Shown one piece after another: positions 1-10,643 of a stretch of DNA of 64,000 bases. Numbering within the stretch: the stretch's first letter is position 1; every line of letters starts with the position of its first letter. Below the pieces are notes generated by a model. The model was not told where the DNA came from and did not search any database. It saw nothing but the letters and a program-made list of their open reading frames with translations. The stretch is from the NCBI GenBank assembly GCA_903878115.1, contig CAIRGO010000229.1:1-64000 (forward strand), written 5' to 3'. Both the position numbers and the translations under genes were made by a program. The stretch is from Akkermansiaceae bacterium. GTDB taxonomy: Bacteria > Verrucomicrobiota > Verrucomicrobiia > Verrucomicrobiales > Akkermansiaceae.

Positions 1-1104
1 GAGCACAAATGGATGGCCGAACACATGCTAATCACAGGCCTTCATTCGCCTGATGGCGAGGTCACTTATGTCGCCGCCGCATTCCCCTCTGCTTGTGGAA
101 AAACCAACATGGCGATGTTAGTCCCGCCCAAAGAATACCGCGATGCTGGGTGGAAAACTTCAGTCGTCGGTGATGACATCGCCTGGTTGTGGCCGCACGA
201 AGATGGCAAACTGCACGCGATCAATCCCGAAACCGGATTTTTTGGCGTAGCCCCTGGCACTTCCTACGATACCAACCAGATTGCGATGGAATCCATGCTT
301 GCTAATTCCATTTTCACCAATGTCGCGCTCACCGATGATGGCGATGTGTGGTGGGAGGGCATGACCAAAGAAGCACCCGCGCACCTGATCGATTGGACCG
401 GCCAAGACTGGTCGCCCGATTGCGGACGCACCTCATCTCATGCAAACTCTCGCTTCACCGCACCGGCCTCGCAGTGCCCTACCATCGACCCGAACTGGCA
501 AAATCCCGATGGCGTGCCGATCGATGCGATTATTTTTGGCGGACGTCGCGCGACTACTATGCCTCTAGTATTTCAAGCATTCAACTGGGGCCACGGCGTT
601 TACCTGGGCGCCACGATGGGTTCAGAAATGACCGCCGCTGCTGCGGGCACACTGGGCAAGGTTCGCCGCGACCCGATGGCGATGCTACCGTTCTGTGGGT
701 ATAACATGGGTGCCTATTTCAGTCATTGGTTAGAAATGCGCCGCTACCTTACGCATCTACCTCGTTTTTTCCATGTCAATTGGTTCCGCAAGAGCGAAGA
801 AGGAAAATTCCTCTGGCCCGGATTCGGCGAAAACATGCGCGTGCTCGAGTGGATCGTCCGTCGCTGCAAAGGCGAAGCCGCTGGACACGAAACGCAAATC
901 GGCTGGACCCCATCGTTCGAGGACTTTAATCACCAAGGTCTCGCAGGATTCGATGAAGCAAAGTTCAATCAATGCATGGCATTCGACCGCAAAGAATGGA
1001 AAGCCGAACTCGTCAGCCAGGCCGAATTTTTCATCGACCTCTACGATCACCTGCCAAAAGAATTACTCTTCCAACGCGAATTGTTAGCAGCACGCTTGGT
1101 CTAG
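1..1104 (+). CDS. pckG: phosphoenolpyruvate carboxykinase (GTP), C-terminal part (gene begins before window)
   Basis: ORF protein contains [14 protein letters not shown]-loop and [28 protein letters not shown], typical of GTP-dependent PEPCK; open at the left edge. Confidence 0.95.
   Translation, partial: EHKWMAEHMLITGLHSPDGEVTYVAAAFPSACGKTNMAMLVPPKEYRDAGWKTSVVGDDIAWLWPHEDGKLHAINPETGFFGVAPGTSYDTNQIAMESMLANSIFTNVALTDDGDVWWEGMTKEAPAHLIDWTGQDWSPDCGRTSSHANSRFTAPASQCPTIDPNWQNPDGVPIDAIIFGGRRATTMPLVFQAFNWGHGVYLGATMGSEMTAAAAGTLGKVRRDPMAMLPFCGYNMGAYFSHWLEMRRYLTHLPRFFHVNWFRKSEEGKFLWPGFGENMRVLEWIVRRCKGEAAGHETQIGWTPSFEDFNHQGLAGFDEAKFNQCMAFDRKEWKAELVSQAEFFIDLYDHLPKELLFQRELLAARLV
555..570. repeat. TACTA-N6-TAGTA palindrome (TACTATGCCTCTAGTA)
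   Basis: Exact match, inside pckG. Confidence 0.9.
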
Positions 1105-1120
1105 GCGATGGCCAAGCTTT

Positions 1121-1155
1121 GGAGAAGGGGTTACAAACCCCTTCTCCTTATTGCG
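1121..1155 (+). terminator. Rho-independent-like terminator after pckG
   Basis: Perfect 12-bp stem GGAGAAGGGGTT-ACA-AACCCCTTCTCC just after the pckG stop. Confidence 0.75.
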
Positions 1156-1336
1156 CCTAATCTAGTTATTATCAATCGCAACCAGCAATAGATTTTTTAC
1201 ATCTCCCCCCGCTGTCTTTCTTCGCGACTTCGTGGCTTCGTGTGAATATAAACTTTCAAAACTACGTGCAAGACCAACAACTAGTCACCCCAACAAACCA
1301 CTTGCATCAGCCTGTGATTTAGCTAGATTCATAGCC

Positions 1337-3337
1337 ATGCAAGATCATCACGCCAGACTAGCACTCACCTTGCTTATCGGCGTTTCACTGGGCGCGGCAA
1401 CTGGCTATTTCACAAATTTTTCACGATGCTCCACAGCTCCTGTCACGGAGACAATTCCCACCTTCGACGACGCTCAATTTGCCAAATCCGCTGATGTGGA
1501 TAGCCGCTTAATCCTTGCCCGACAGCTCCCTTCCGCCGATGCCGCGAAGTGTGCGAGTCTCGCAAAAGCAATGCTCACCAAAAGTGTTGTTTCTGTTAGT
1601 TATGTTGGAGACCCATTCGCTGTTCCGCCTTCTGAAGAAATCCGTAATGCGCCTTTGCCTGAGGTCGCGTGGGAGGGCTTATTCAAGCGCTGGATGCAAG
1701 TGGCCCCCCTGGCCGCGTGGGATTTTGTTGTGGCGCATCACAGTGAAGAATTACCCTTGCGTGAGTCAGCTCTCAAACAATGGGCGAGCATCGATACACT
1801 TGCCGCGGCTAGTGCTGCGGGTGACGATATCACAGAAGAGGAAAAAATGATCATCGTGCTCTCAAGCACAGAACACGACCCAGCAAGCGGTCTTGCGTTA
1901 GTCTTAAAGTGGACATTGAATTTAACCAAAGAAATTAGCGACCCATTTTCATCACTTGATAATTATATCGAAAATTTACTCACCTCCCTTGCGAAAAAAT
2001 CCCCAAGGCTAGCTTTAGAATGGTGCGAAGCAAATACACCCGATCGGCTCTCAGCCGTTTGCATCGGCTGGAGCCGGAATAATCCCGCCGCCTACTTGGA
2101 ATGGATCAAGTCCCGCCCTGTTAAGGAACAGCAGGACATTATGGTTGAACTCTGTGACCAACCAGACGTTACCGCATCTTACGTGCGCTATATCGCTACA
2201 TTAAGCAACGCCGAGCAAGTGAAAAATATCATTCTCGATGCGTTGGTCTACATCGCCAATCGCGATGAGACATTGTCGCAAGAGTTGATTGACGAACTGC
2301 TGCCGAATCCCACTGATCGTATGGTGGCGCGCGCAGACATCTGTGACAAACTGCGACAAATCGATCCACGCAAGGCAATGGATTTCATTCTCCCTTCCCT
2401 GCGCACTGCAATGCCTTTGTTTGAAATTCCTATCCGCCAAAATTGGGGATGTTTTGGTTCGGGATTCCCGACAACATCATCGCCCACTCCAGACTGCTCC
2501 TCCATGTCAAACGCATTCGGCTCCTACATCGAACTAGGACCCGCTGCTGGCGTTGGTAAAACCGAGGTCCTTCAGATGCTTGGTCAATTTCATCCTCAGT
2601 ATCTCCCTTGGATGTTGCAGGAAAATATCTATGGACTTTCTCAACTCCTAGGACCGCCGGCACAGTGGCTACAACCATTTGTGGCGAATGCGACCCGTGA
2701 AGAAATAGCTAATATAACAGATTCTTTCTATTACAAAACGACCGATCAGGCCTTGCAAGATGCCAAATCCCTAGCCCCTGGTGTGCTACGGGATACGATC
2801 ATCGAAAGCGCGGTTGAGATGATGCTGGATGCGGATACCCCCGTCGCGGAAGTCATGAATCAGATCAACAAACTCGGTAACAATCAGGTGGATCTTAGCG
2901 GAATTTATTTCGCCTGGATGGATAGCGATCCCGCCGCCGCGATGAAACATTTTGCTGAGGACAAAGACCATACACATTATGAGTGGGATAGTATGATCCG
3001 TAAGGGTCAGGAACAGTATTTTGAGCAAATTCAAACCATGGCTGAAAAATTGCCACCTGGAGAGTTGCGAAATGATGTAGCAAAATCACTCGGGACTAAG
3101 GCACTGGAAACAAATCACGACTACGTCACATCCATGTATTGGGCCACTGAAATCACAACAAAAGAACAGCGCTCCGAACAAATTCGTGACTTGTTAGATG
3201 ATTTGCAAAAAAATCGAACTGCCGCACAAAACAAAGATCTGATCGCTGGCATTCGCAGCAACATCGAAAATTCTTCGCTGAGTGCCTTAGAGAAAGCTCG
3301 CTGGTTGGAGCGAATCGAAACCGAAGTAGCACCATGA
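1337..3337 (+). CDS. hypothetical membrane-anchored repeat protein
   Basis: Long ORF; likely start at 1337 (MQDHHARLALTLLIGVSLGAATGYF, N-terminal TM); repeated W-x3-D/N-P-x-A-A units. Confidence 0.7.
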   Translation: MQDHHARLALTLLIGVSLGAATGYFTNFSRCSTAPVTETIPTFDDAQFAKSADVDSRLILARQLPSADAAKCASLAKAMLTKSVVSVSYVGDPFAVPPSEEIRNAPLPEVAWEGLFKRWMQVAPLAAWDFVVAHHSEELPLRESALKQWASIDTLAAASAAGDDITEEEKMIIVLSSTEHDPASGLALVLKWTLNLTKEISDPFSSLDNYIENLLTSLAKKSPRLALEWCEANTPDRLSAVCIGWSRNNPAAYLEWIKSRPVKEQQDIMVELCDQPDVTASYVRYIATLSNAEQVKNIILDALVYIANRDETLSQELIDELLPNPTDRMVARADICDKLRQIDPRKAMDFILPSLRTAMPLFEIPIRQNWGCFGSGFPTTSSPTPDCSSMSNAFGSYIELGPAAGVGKTEVLQMLGQFHPQYLPWMLQENIYGLSQLLGPPAQWLQPFVANATREEIANITDSFYYKTTDQALQDAKSLAPGVLRDTIIESAVEMMLDADTPVAEVMNQINKLGNNQVDLSGIYFAWMDSDPAAAMKHFAEDKDHTHYEWDSMIRKGQEQYFEQIQTMAEKLPPGELRNDVAKSLGTKALETNHDYVTSMYWATEITTKEQRSEQIRDLLDDLQKNRTAAQNKDLIAGIRSNIENSSLSALEKARWLERIETEVAP

Positions 3338-4680
3338 AAAAACTCCTGCTCTACTTTGTCATCGCATTTTTGTTAGGTTTTGTCGGATTCGCCATCATCA
3401 ACCGACAATCTTCGCATGTATCAACGTTGGCTCCTGCCACGACAGCGCGAAGCAACACAGGCAAGCACGTGGACGATTCGTTCAGTGAATATGAAAGCAT
3501 GATGCTCGATGACGAGGAAAAGACCACCATGCTCATCGGTCAAGCCAATGATCTCAATTCGCTATTAGGGCTAGCAGAAAAATTTTGGACTGACTCCGGA
3601 GAATACAATCGACTCGCTGATGAATCGAGTGATCTGATTCAAAAGATCGCCAAAATGTATCCCGCACAAGCGCTGCGCTATTACGCCACGCTGCCAAGCA
3701 ATGTGACCATGAATCAATTGATGTCGGAAGGCATCATCATTGCTTGGGTCCAATTGGATTTCTCTGCATGCCTTGCCTACCTCGATCATGACGAAAATTT
3801 ACCCATCAATAAATTTTGTGAAACCTGGTCAGAATTTGTTCGAAACAATCTCCGCGAAAAATCGGCGGAATCTGCCCTAGCCTTTGCCAAACTCAGTCGG
3901 GCAAAACAACAAGCACTGATGGAAAATTTTCGTAGTGACGATGAAATCGCGCTAGCGTTGCTGCCGGTGATCAATGATCCCGTGATGCTTGCCCAAGCGC
4001 AGCAAATGGTAGAGAAAGCGAAGGAATCTGCACAGCCCCAAGCAGCCGCTGATCCAGAAGTAAAAAAGGAGCAAGAAAGAATTGCTGCATTAGTAGAACA
4101 ATACAAAACAAGTAAACCCGAACCACAGCAAGTGACAAAAATTCTCGATGGATTGAAGTGGGAGAGCGATCGCAGCAAAATTTTCGATGTGATTCTCGAG
4201 CCATCGCTGGAAGAGCAAAACAACACACCATTGTGGTTAGCGCGCCTATCAGCGGTGTTAGCCAACGTAAACGAGCCTCCTCCTTACCCGCCAGATAAAA
4301 CCGGCAACGCCGGCTACGAGCATCAAGAAGAGCTAGAGTTATGGTTGCCAACCCAGTCACCGCAACTCCAACGCGCGTGGGCAGATAATCTGATCGACCA
4401 ACAATCACCTGAAGATGCGATGACTTGGATCGAGAATCTCAGCACCGCCTCACTGCGCAGTGATATGCGTGAACACGTAATTCAAACATGGACCGACAGC
4501 GATCCGCAAGAAGCGGCACAGTATATCGTTACAAAATCCACCACTGAGGAGCAAGGAGATCTACTACCGCAAGCCGTTTATGCATGGGCACTGAACGACT
4601 TTGCCTCCGCTCGAAAATGGCTAGAGGCACAAACCGATTCTCCCGCCAAAACGGCGGCCTTGAAGAAATTAGAAAAATAA
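3334..4680 (+). CDS. hypothetical membrane-anchored repeat protein, paralogue-like to upstream ORF
   Basis: ATGA overlap with upstream stop; N-terminal TM segment; same W/DP/AA units (TWTDSDPQEAAQYI, AWALNDFASARKWL). Confidence 0.75.
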   Translation: MKKLLLYFVIAFLLGFVGFAIINRQSSHVSTLAPATTARSNTGKHVDDSFSEYESMMLDDEEKTTMLIGQANDLNSLLGLAEKFWTDSGEYNRLADESSDLIQKIAKMYPAQALRYYATLPSNVTMNQLMSEGIIIAWVQLDFSACLAYLDHDENLPINKFCETWSEFVRNNLREKSAESALAFAKLSRAKQQALMENFRSDDEIALALLPVINDPVMLAQAQQMVEKAKESAQPQAAADPEVKKEQERIAALVEQYKTSKPEPQQVTKILDGLKWESDRSKIFDVILEPSLEEQNNTPLWLARLSAVLANVNEPPPYPPDKTGNAGYEHQEELELWLPTQSPQLQRAWADNLIDQQSPEDAMTWIENLSTASLRSDMREHVIQTWTDSDPQEAAQYIVTKSTTEEQGDLLPQAVYAWALNDFASARKWLEAQTDSPAKTAALKKLEK

Positions 4681-4731
4681 ATCTCTAAAAGCCTGATCAC
4701 TGCTCACTGATCACTCACAACTTCTCCCCAA

Positions 4732-5394
4732 TCACTTCACCAAATCTTTGATCGTGCGACGGTCGATATCTTTAATCAACCTCAGCATCGTATCCTCTTC
4801 GGCGCCGTCTTTTCCTGTCAATTTGACCATGCAATTGTCATCAAATGGCATATTGATCTCTAGGTTTTTTGCATCGAGTTTTTTGATCAACACATTTTCA
4901 CCACCAGCACGTTTGATTTCAAATCCTTGGGATTTGGCAATGTTGTCATTGGTATAAAGCCCACGCATCAGTTTGATGAACGATGATCCAAAATACACCT
5001 CTAACAGAATTTCTTGTTGTCCGGCTTTTTGCTTGTAGATTTTTTTGACGACCTTCCCTCCACCCATCAATGGCCCCACGTCCTCGGTCTTCATTTCTTC
5101 GGTGTCCCAGCCTTCTGGCGCATCAGGCAAGGTCGCGCCCATTTGCTCTGATTTCATTTTATCAAGAATTGCTTTGGCTTTTTCTAACGAAACCGCAGCC
5201 TCCGCAACTTTCCCCGCACGATAGTCCATCACCGACTGGCGCAATGCCTCTTCATACGGACTCGTTTTGCCGAGCTGAGCAGTGGCACTACCCATCGCAG
5301 CAAGGAATGACAGACAGAGAATCGCGAAACGCTTTTGAATATTCATGACGTCTAAGAAGTAGAGCAATTCCCAAATATTGCAAGGGAGAATCAT
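4732..5394 (-). CDS. hypothetical secreted protein
   Basis: ORF with signal peptide-like N-terminus MNIQKRFAILCLSFLAAMGSATAQ (likely start at 5346). Confidence 0.65.
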   Translation of the reverse strand: MILPCNIWELLYFLDVMNIQKRFAILCLSFLAAMGSATAQLGKTSPYEEALRQSVMDYRAGKVAEAAVSLEKAKAILDKMKSEQMGATLPDAPEGWDTEEMKTEDVGPLMGGGKVVKKIYKQKAGQQEILLEVYFGSSFIKLMRGLYTNDNIAKSQGFEIKRAGGENVLIKKLDAKNLEINMPFDDNCMVKLTGKDGAEEDTMLRLIKDIDRRTIKDLVK

Positions 5395-5463
5395 CGCGCG
5401 CCCGAAACGTTAGCTTGCCATCTCGATTTCATCTGATAGCTTAAGCGCTTACCAACTAACGTT

Positions 5464-6135
5464 ATGGACCTACTTACTACTCGTAAATCATTGATCGCTC
5501 GCCGTAGTTTCCTCTCGCGTAGTGCGATGGCAGCAGCTTTTTTCGCCGCACCGGGCGCGTTTGCTGAAGCGCTAGTGCAAACTCCTAAGCAGACAGAAGG
5601 TCCCTTTTATCCAGATCATCTGCCGCTCGATACCGACAATGATTTGATTATTCTCAACGCCAGCACCACACCAGCTATCGGCGATGTTACTTATCTGAGC
5701 GGCAGAATTCTCGATGCCTCTGGCGAACCAGTACGTGGTGCCGTAGTAGAAATTTGGCAATGTGACCATGAAGGCGCCTACTTACATAGCAAAGGCCAAA
5801 GCGGCGACAAAAGGGATACTAATTTCCAAGGGTTCGGTCGTTTTCTCACAGGCAGCAAAGGCGAATATTTGTTCCGCACGATCAAGCCCGTGAGTTACCC
5901 AGGCCGCTCACCGCACATTCATTTTAAAATCAAAGCAAAGGGCAAAGATCTGTTAGTCACGCAATGTTACATCAAGGGCGATGAACGCAATCTCAAAGAT
6001 ATTGTCTTCAAAAACATCAAAGATGAAAAAGCCCGCGCTTCGGTAGAGGTCGATTTCGCTCCGCTCAAAAATGCCAAAGCGGGTGAACTCGCTGCCGTTT
6101 TCGATATCGTGCTGGGCATGACTCCCGAGGGCTAA
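5464..6135 (+). CDS. intradiol ring-cleavage dioxygenase (protocatechuate 3,4-dioxygenase-like), Tat-exported
   Basis: TEGPFYPD, GAVVEIWQCDHEGAY, RSPHIHFKI motifs with Tyr/His metal ligands; Tat-like RRSFLSRSAMAAAFF N-terminus. Confidence 0.9.
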   Translation: MDLLTTRKSLIARRSFLSRSAMAAAFFAAPGAFAEALVQTPKQTEGPFYPDHLPLDTDNDLIILNASTTPAIGDVTYLSGRILDASGEPVRGAVVEIWQCDHEGAYLHSKGQSGDKRDTNFQGFGRFLTGSKGEYLFRTIKPVSYPGRSPHIHFKIKAKGKDLLVTQCYIKGDERNLKDIVFKNIKDEKARASVEVDFAPLKNAKAGELAAVFDIVLGMTPEG

Positions 6136-6240
6136 GGTTCCTTCTCTTGGATTCTTACGGTCATGTAGAACGCCGTAAAGAAATAACCTTTCCAAACATC
6201 GCCCCGCGTGTTTCTCTGGCGCGTGTCTGCTCCGGGAGAA

Positions 6241-7788
6241 ATGGTTGATATTATCTTGCCTCTGTCTATTTCAGAGGATCAATCGGCGTGGCGTAATGCC
6301 GTAGCGGAAAAACTCAAACTGCCTCTCAGTCGCATCAAGGATCTGAAAATGCGCAAGCATTCGATCGATGCCCGCCAGCGCACGATCAAGGTGCAGCTGC
6401 GCTTAGAAGTTGGCATTGATCATTTGCTCGATGCCGATGTGCATCCGGCATGGACTTGTCCGACGATCTCCCCAAACGCAAAAGTTGCGATCATCATTGG
6501 CTGCGGTCCTGCGGGGATGTTTGCCGCATTGCGCTGCCTAGAACGCGGGATCAAACCGATTGTGTTAGAGCGTGGCAAAGATGCCAGCGCGCGACGCTTC
6601 GATCTCGCCCCGCTACTGCGCGAAGGACGGGTGGTCGAGGACTCGAATTATTGCTTTGGTGAAGGCGGCGCTGGCACATTTTCTGATGGCAAACTTTATA
6701 CCCGCGCCACCAAACGCGGACCCGTGGCGACCATTTATGACATCCTCGTCGCGCACGGTGCTCCTGAAAAAATTCTCACCGACGCCCATCCTCACATCGG
6801 ATCAAATTTGCTGCCTAACCTAGTAAAAGCCATTCGCCATTCGATCATCGCAGCCGGCGGCGAAGTTCATTTCCAAAAGAAAGTCAGCGATCTGATCATC
6901 GACAATCACATCGTGCGCGGCGTGGTCTGTGCCGATGGTTCCAGCTTCGAGGCTGATTCGGTGGTCCTCGCCACGGGACATTCGGCGCGTGACATCTATC
7001 AATTGCTCGCACGAAAAAATATTCTGTTAGAGAAAAAAGCCTTTGCCGTTGGTGTCCGCATCGAGCACCCACAGGCATTGATCGATCAAGTGCAGTACCA
7101 CATTCCGCGTGGTGAAGAACGTCCGCGACAGTTGCCCGCCGCGCGCTATCGATTGGCGACCAAAATCGATGACCGTGGTGTGCATAGTTTTTGTATGTGC
7201 CCCGGTGGCTGGATCGTACCAGCTGCCACCGAGAATGATGAAGTCGTGGTCAATGGCATGAGCCTAGCGCGTCGTGATTCCCCCTTTGCCAACAGCGGCA
7301 TGGTGGTGACCGTAGAACCAGAAGACACGGCTCCTTTTGTCAAAGAGCACGGCATTCTTTCTGGCATTGCCTTTCAAAAAAATCTCGAATGCGTCGCTAA
7401 GCAATCGGGCGGTGGTGGACAAAAAGCTCCCGCGCAACGGGTCATGGATTTTCTGAGCGGTAAAATCTCGCGCGACCTTCCTGCCATGAGTTATTTCCCC
7501 GGTGCTACATCGGCACCACTGCATGAACTGATGCCACAGTGGATGGTGCGACGCATGCGCACCGGACTAAAATTGTTCGGCAATCAAATCCGCGGCTACA
7601 CTGGCAGCGATGGACTTTTGTTAGGCTTTGAAACCCGCACCAGTTCCCCGGTGCGCATTCCGCGCGATGAACACACCTTACAGCACCCGCAATTGGCGCG
7701 GTTTTTCCCCTGCGGCGAAGGGGCCGGCTACGCTGGCGGCATCGTCAGTGCTGCGCTCGATGGTTTAAAAATCGCCGATGCTTTGTGA
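6241..7788 (+). CDS. NAD(P)/FAD-dependent oxidoreductase (COG2509-like)
   Basis: GCGPAGMFAALRCLERG Rossmann motif, FGEGGAGTFSDGKLYTR, C-terminal FPCGEGAGYAGGIVSAALDGL. Confidence 0.88.
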   Translation: MVDIILPLSISEDQSAWRNAVAEKLKLPLSRIKDLKMRKHSIDARQRTIKVQLRLEVGIDHLLDADVHPAWTCPTISPNAKVAIIIGCGPAGMFAALRCLERGIKPIVLERGKDASARRFDLAPLLREGRVVEDSNYCFGEGGAGTFSDGKLYTRATKRGPVATIYDILVAHGAPEKILTDAHPHIGSNLLPNLVKAIRHSIIAAGGEVHFQKKVSDLIIDNHIVRGVVCADGSSFEADSVVLATGHSARDIYQLLARKNILLEKKAFAVGVRIEHPQALIDQVQYHIPRGEERPRQLPAARYRLATKIDDRGVHSFCMCPGGWIVPAATENDEVVVNGMSLARRDSPFANSGMVVTVEPEDTAPFVKEHGILSGIAFQKNLECVAKQSGGGGQKAPAQRVMDFLSGKISRDLPAMSYFPGATSAPLHELMPQWMVRRMRTGLKLFGNQIRGYTGSDGLLLGFETRTSSPVRIPRDEHTLQHPQLARFFPCGEGAGYAGGIVSAALDGLKIADAL

Positions 7789-7807
7789 TCGATGATAACG
7801 CTTTAAT

Positions 7808-7823
7808 TACTACAAAAATAGTA
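7808..7823. repeat. TACTA-N6-TAGTA palindrome (TACTACAAAAATAGTA)
   Basis: Exact match; dyad extends to AATTACTA/TAGTAATT; between convergent genes. Confidence 0.9.
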
Positions 7824-7826
7824 ATT

Positions 7827-8693
7827 CTACATCCCCACCGGATGCCAAGTCGTCTTGCTCTCGGTGAAATCACGGATCTGATACAGGCCTTGCGCGCTGT
7901 CGGCAAACCAATCGATGATATTTTCAGTGTTATGAAACTTCACTCGTTTCACATGTTCTGCCGCGCCTTGTTGTAAGATAATCCGCTCCGCTTTTGTCGC
8001 CACGGCAGCGATGCCGCGCAAATGCGCATGGGTGGAAAATGTGGGGATCATTTCACTGCGCTGACCAGTAAGAATATTCACCACCCCGCCTGGCAGGTCG
8101 CTAGTGGCCAGCATTTCCCCTAACAAAATCGCCGGATAAGGATGCACGCTCGATGCCGCTGCCACCACCGCATTGCCACTGCAAATGATCGGCAATACCA
8201 GAGAAATCAATCCAAGCAGCGGGCATTCATCGGGCGCGATCACGCCAATCACTCCCATCGCTTCGATCACGGTGAAATTAAAATGCGCCGAGGCCACAGG
8301 ATTCACACTACCTAATAGTGCCTGGTATTTATCGGTCCAGCCCGCGTAGTGAACGATGCGTTCGATGCTCGCCGCCACTTCTTTTTCCGCCTGTTTTTTG
8401 TTCGTGCCATCCAGTGCAATTGCCGCGACCATCTCCGCGCTGCGTGCTTCTAACATTTCTGCAAGACGATAAAGAATTTGCCCACGATTGTAGCCGCTGC
8501 GTTTCGCCCACTCCGCTCCTGCTTTCGCAGCCGCCTCCACAGCATTCCGCAAATCCTTACGTGTGCAGAGCGGCATGTTCGCAAAAAAATTGCCCTCCCC
8601 ATCATGCCAAGCACTCACTCGCCCACTCTCGGAGCGAATAAAAGCGCCACCCACATAACATTTCGGAGTCTTCGTGATAGGCAGTCGTGACAT
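7827..8693 (-). CDS. short aldehyde dehydrogenase-family protein lacking catalytic domain
   Basis: 288 aa; ALDH N-terminal/cofactor fold (IEAMGVIGVIAPDECPLLGLISLVLPIICSGNAVV, LPGGVVNILTG) but no catalytic-Cys segment. Confidence 0.75.
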   Translation of the reverse strand: MSRLPITKTPKCYVGGAFIRSESGRVSAWHDGEGNFFANMPLCTRKDLRNAVEAAAKAGAEWAKRSGYNRGQILYRLAEMLEARSAEMVAAIALDGTNKKQAEKEVAASIERIVHYAGWTDKYQALLGSVNPVASAHFNFTVIEAMGVIGVIAPDECPLLGLISLVLPIICSGNAVVAAASSVHPYPAILLGEMLATSDLPGGVVNILTGQRSEMIPTFSTHAHLRGIAAVATKAERIILQQGAAEHVKRVKFHNTENIIDWFADSAQGLYQIRDFTESKTTWHPVGM

Positions 8694-8844
8694 AAGTTAA
8701 GAATGTTGAACACGTGCATCGTGCATCAATTCACAACACTCCGCAAGTATTTCTATCCCAACTCACTGCTCACTTTCTAACTTCTTCACTATAATTCTGA
8801 TTCGCCTTTACAAGCTATGCTCCCGCATTCTACATCCGCGCGAA

Positions 8845-9243
8845 ATGTTTTCCCAAGATCCCATTGAATGGCCAGATGAAGTAGAAGTTTTGATCGATCA
8901 CCTCGAGAACGAATCAGCCGAGCGTGCTCTCAGCCGCGAAGAACGTGCACTGATGGATGTTTATGAAACCGTGCCCGTGTTAGAAAGTGAGGACTGCTTG
9001 CATGAGTTCTGGCAAAGTGCGGTAGATCACCAGCGCATCATCAATTCTTTTGATCTCATCGGTGCCACTACCCTCGTCGATCCGCTCAATGCCAGCCGTT
9101 GGTGCGGCACTCGTAGCCAAGAACGCGGCGGCTACAGTGAAACCGAAGCTGATTACCTTGCCACTATCGAAGAAGATGTCCCCACTGGCCTAGATGAACT
9201 CATCGACCTAGTGCTTGATTTTATCGAGGAAGAGCTTGGGTGA
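8845..9243 (+). CDS. hypothetical acidic protein
   Basis: Complete 132-aa ORF between flanking genes, no competing frame. Confidence 0.55.
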   Translation: MFSQDPIEWPDEVEVLIDHLENESAERALSREERALMDVYETVPVLESEDCLHEFWQSAVDHQRIINSFDLIGATTLVDPLNASRWCGTRSQERGGYSETEADYLATIEEDVPTGLDELIDLVLDFIEEELG

Positions 9244-9460
9244 AACGTTCTCTGGAAGTTGCTAAATAAAAGACAAAGATAGATGTCATGATCTCTTTGA
9301 TCATCAATTTCTTACAATTGCGATTGCAACTCAGATAACACTACCGAAAACTCTCCAAATACATTTTTTTAATGTGATTCATGATTCCAGATAATGTTTT
9401 CATCTGGTGTCATTCTTTCTGGCGCAACGACCTCCAAAGCCTCTTTTTCAGACTGTCCTC

Positions 9461-9584
9461 GGTGTCATTCTATTTGGCTCAATGCGATCGCACACAACGC
9501 CGTGGCGCGTCCCGTATCATTGGGAAATTCTCCGCAAAGAAAGTATACCACGCCCTGCGTTGCCGCAGACCGCTTGACAGGAGC
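9461..9584 (+). pseudogene. decayed fragment of chorismate-binding (pabB/menF-type) gene
   Basis: 9501-9584 matches 17430-17513 at about 90 percent; translated WRVPYHWEILRKESIPRPALPQTA-stop versus WRIPHHWEILSKENIPRPALPQIAW in the intact gene. Confidence 0.85.
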
Positions 9585-9590
9585 ATAGGC

Positions 9591-10643
9591 TCACCACGGC
9601 CTCTCCTGTTCGACATAAGCCGGCTCGTGACGGGCGTCGTCATAGTAGCGGTGGAAAACCGGGCAGGCGGAGCCGGACATCGGCGGCACCAACCACGACC
9701 AGTCGCCGGGAACCTTGCGGCCGCATTGTTCCTCTCTAGCCACATGCTGCATGAACTGAGCGGAGGCGGTGTGGTGATCGACGATGGCCACTCCCGCTTT
9801 TTGAAAGGAATGCAGCACGGCGCTGTTGATCTCCACCAGGGCGCGGTCCTTCCATAGGATGCTGCGCTTAGAACGATCAATCCCCATCCGCTCGGCGATG
9901 ATAGGCAGTAGATGGTAGCGACCCTCATCGCCGAAGTTGCGCGAGGCGATCTCAGTGCCCATGTAATGACCGCTGAAAGGCGCGGCGGTGAAACGGTGAC
10001 CGCCTCCCACCAGCGCCCGGTCAGAGACGGCGGGCACAGCATGCCATTTCAGTCCCAAGTCAGCAAACCAACTGAACTCGGGGTGCGATATCGGCACTTC
10101 CAGCACCGCGTGCCTAGGCAGTTCGAACCAGCGCGGCTTGTGGCCGGGGAAATCCACCACCAGAGGCAGCACGTCAAAGGCAGAGCGGTCGCGCGGTGGC
10201 TGCCAGCCCATCTCCATCACCCGTGCCGTGAACGCGACCTGATCCGGATCTCCGAGGACGCTGCCGTCCGCCGCGCGGTAACCAGCATAGCGGATGAGCT
10301 GAGTGTTCCAGAGGCGGATGCCTTTTTCTTCGGGATTTGCTGAGGCGAAAACCGTGACTACCGGCCGGATGCGACCGCCATTGGACGCGTATTCAAGGTG
10401 CGTCACGCAGGTCTCAAACACTTCGTCCGGGCTGTCGGCGGTGCGCGCATCGATTAGATGCAGGTTTTCCCAAAACAAGCGGCCGATGCAGCGCGCGTTG
10501 TTCCGCCAGGCCAGCCGGGCCATGCGTTCGAGTGCCTCCATCGTCAAAGCACCCTCCCCATCCCCAAGGCGTGGCGGTACAATGGCGGTGGACGCCGGAT
10601 CCGGAGGCATGAGAGGTGAATGAGGAGCCGGTGGCATTGTCAT
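9591..10643 (-). CDS. nos: nitric oxide synthase oxygenase domain protein
   Basis: Heme-thiolate motif WRNNARCIGRLFW, AAPFSGHYMGTEIASRN (substrate Glu), LWKDRALVEINSAVLHSFQKAGVAIVDHHTASAQFM, GDWSWLVPPMSGSACPVFHRYY; ORF extends to GTG at 10664. Confidence 0.95.
   Translation of the reverse strand: MTMPPAPHSPLMPPDPASTAIVPPRLGDGEGALTMEALERMARLAWRNNARCIGRLFWENLHLIDARTADSPDEVFETCVTHLEYASNGGRIRPVVTVFASANPEEKGIRLWNTQLIRYAGYRAADGSVLGDPDQVAFTARVMEMGWQPPRDRSAFDVLPLVVDFPGHKPRWFELPRHAVLEVPISHPEFSWFADLGLKWHAVPAVSDRALVGGGHRFTAAPFSGHYMGTEIASRNFGDEGRYHLLPIIAERMGIDRSKRSILWKDRALVEINSAVLHSFQKAGVAIVDHHTASAQFMQHVAREEQCGRKVPGDWSWLVPPMSGSACPVFHRYYDDARHEPAYVEQERPW

Noticed and set aside
8291-8310. CACTA-CCTAA-TAGTG palindrome resembling the TACTA-N6-TAGTA site
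   Set aside because: Different half-site and N5 spacing; single occurrence noticed, so not counted with the family.
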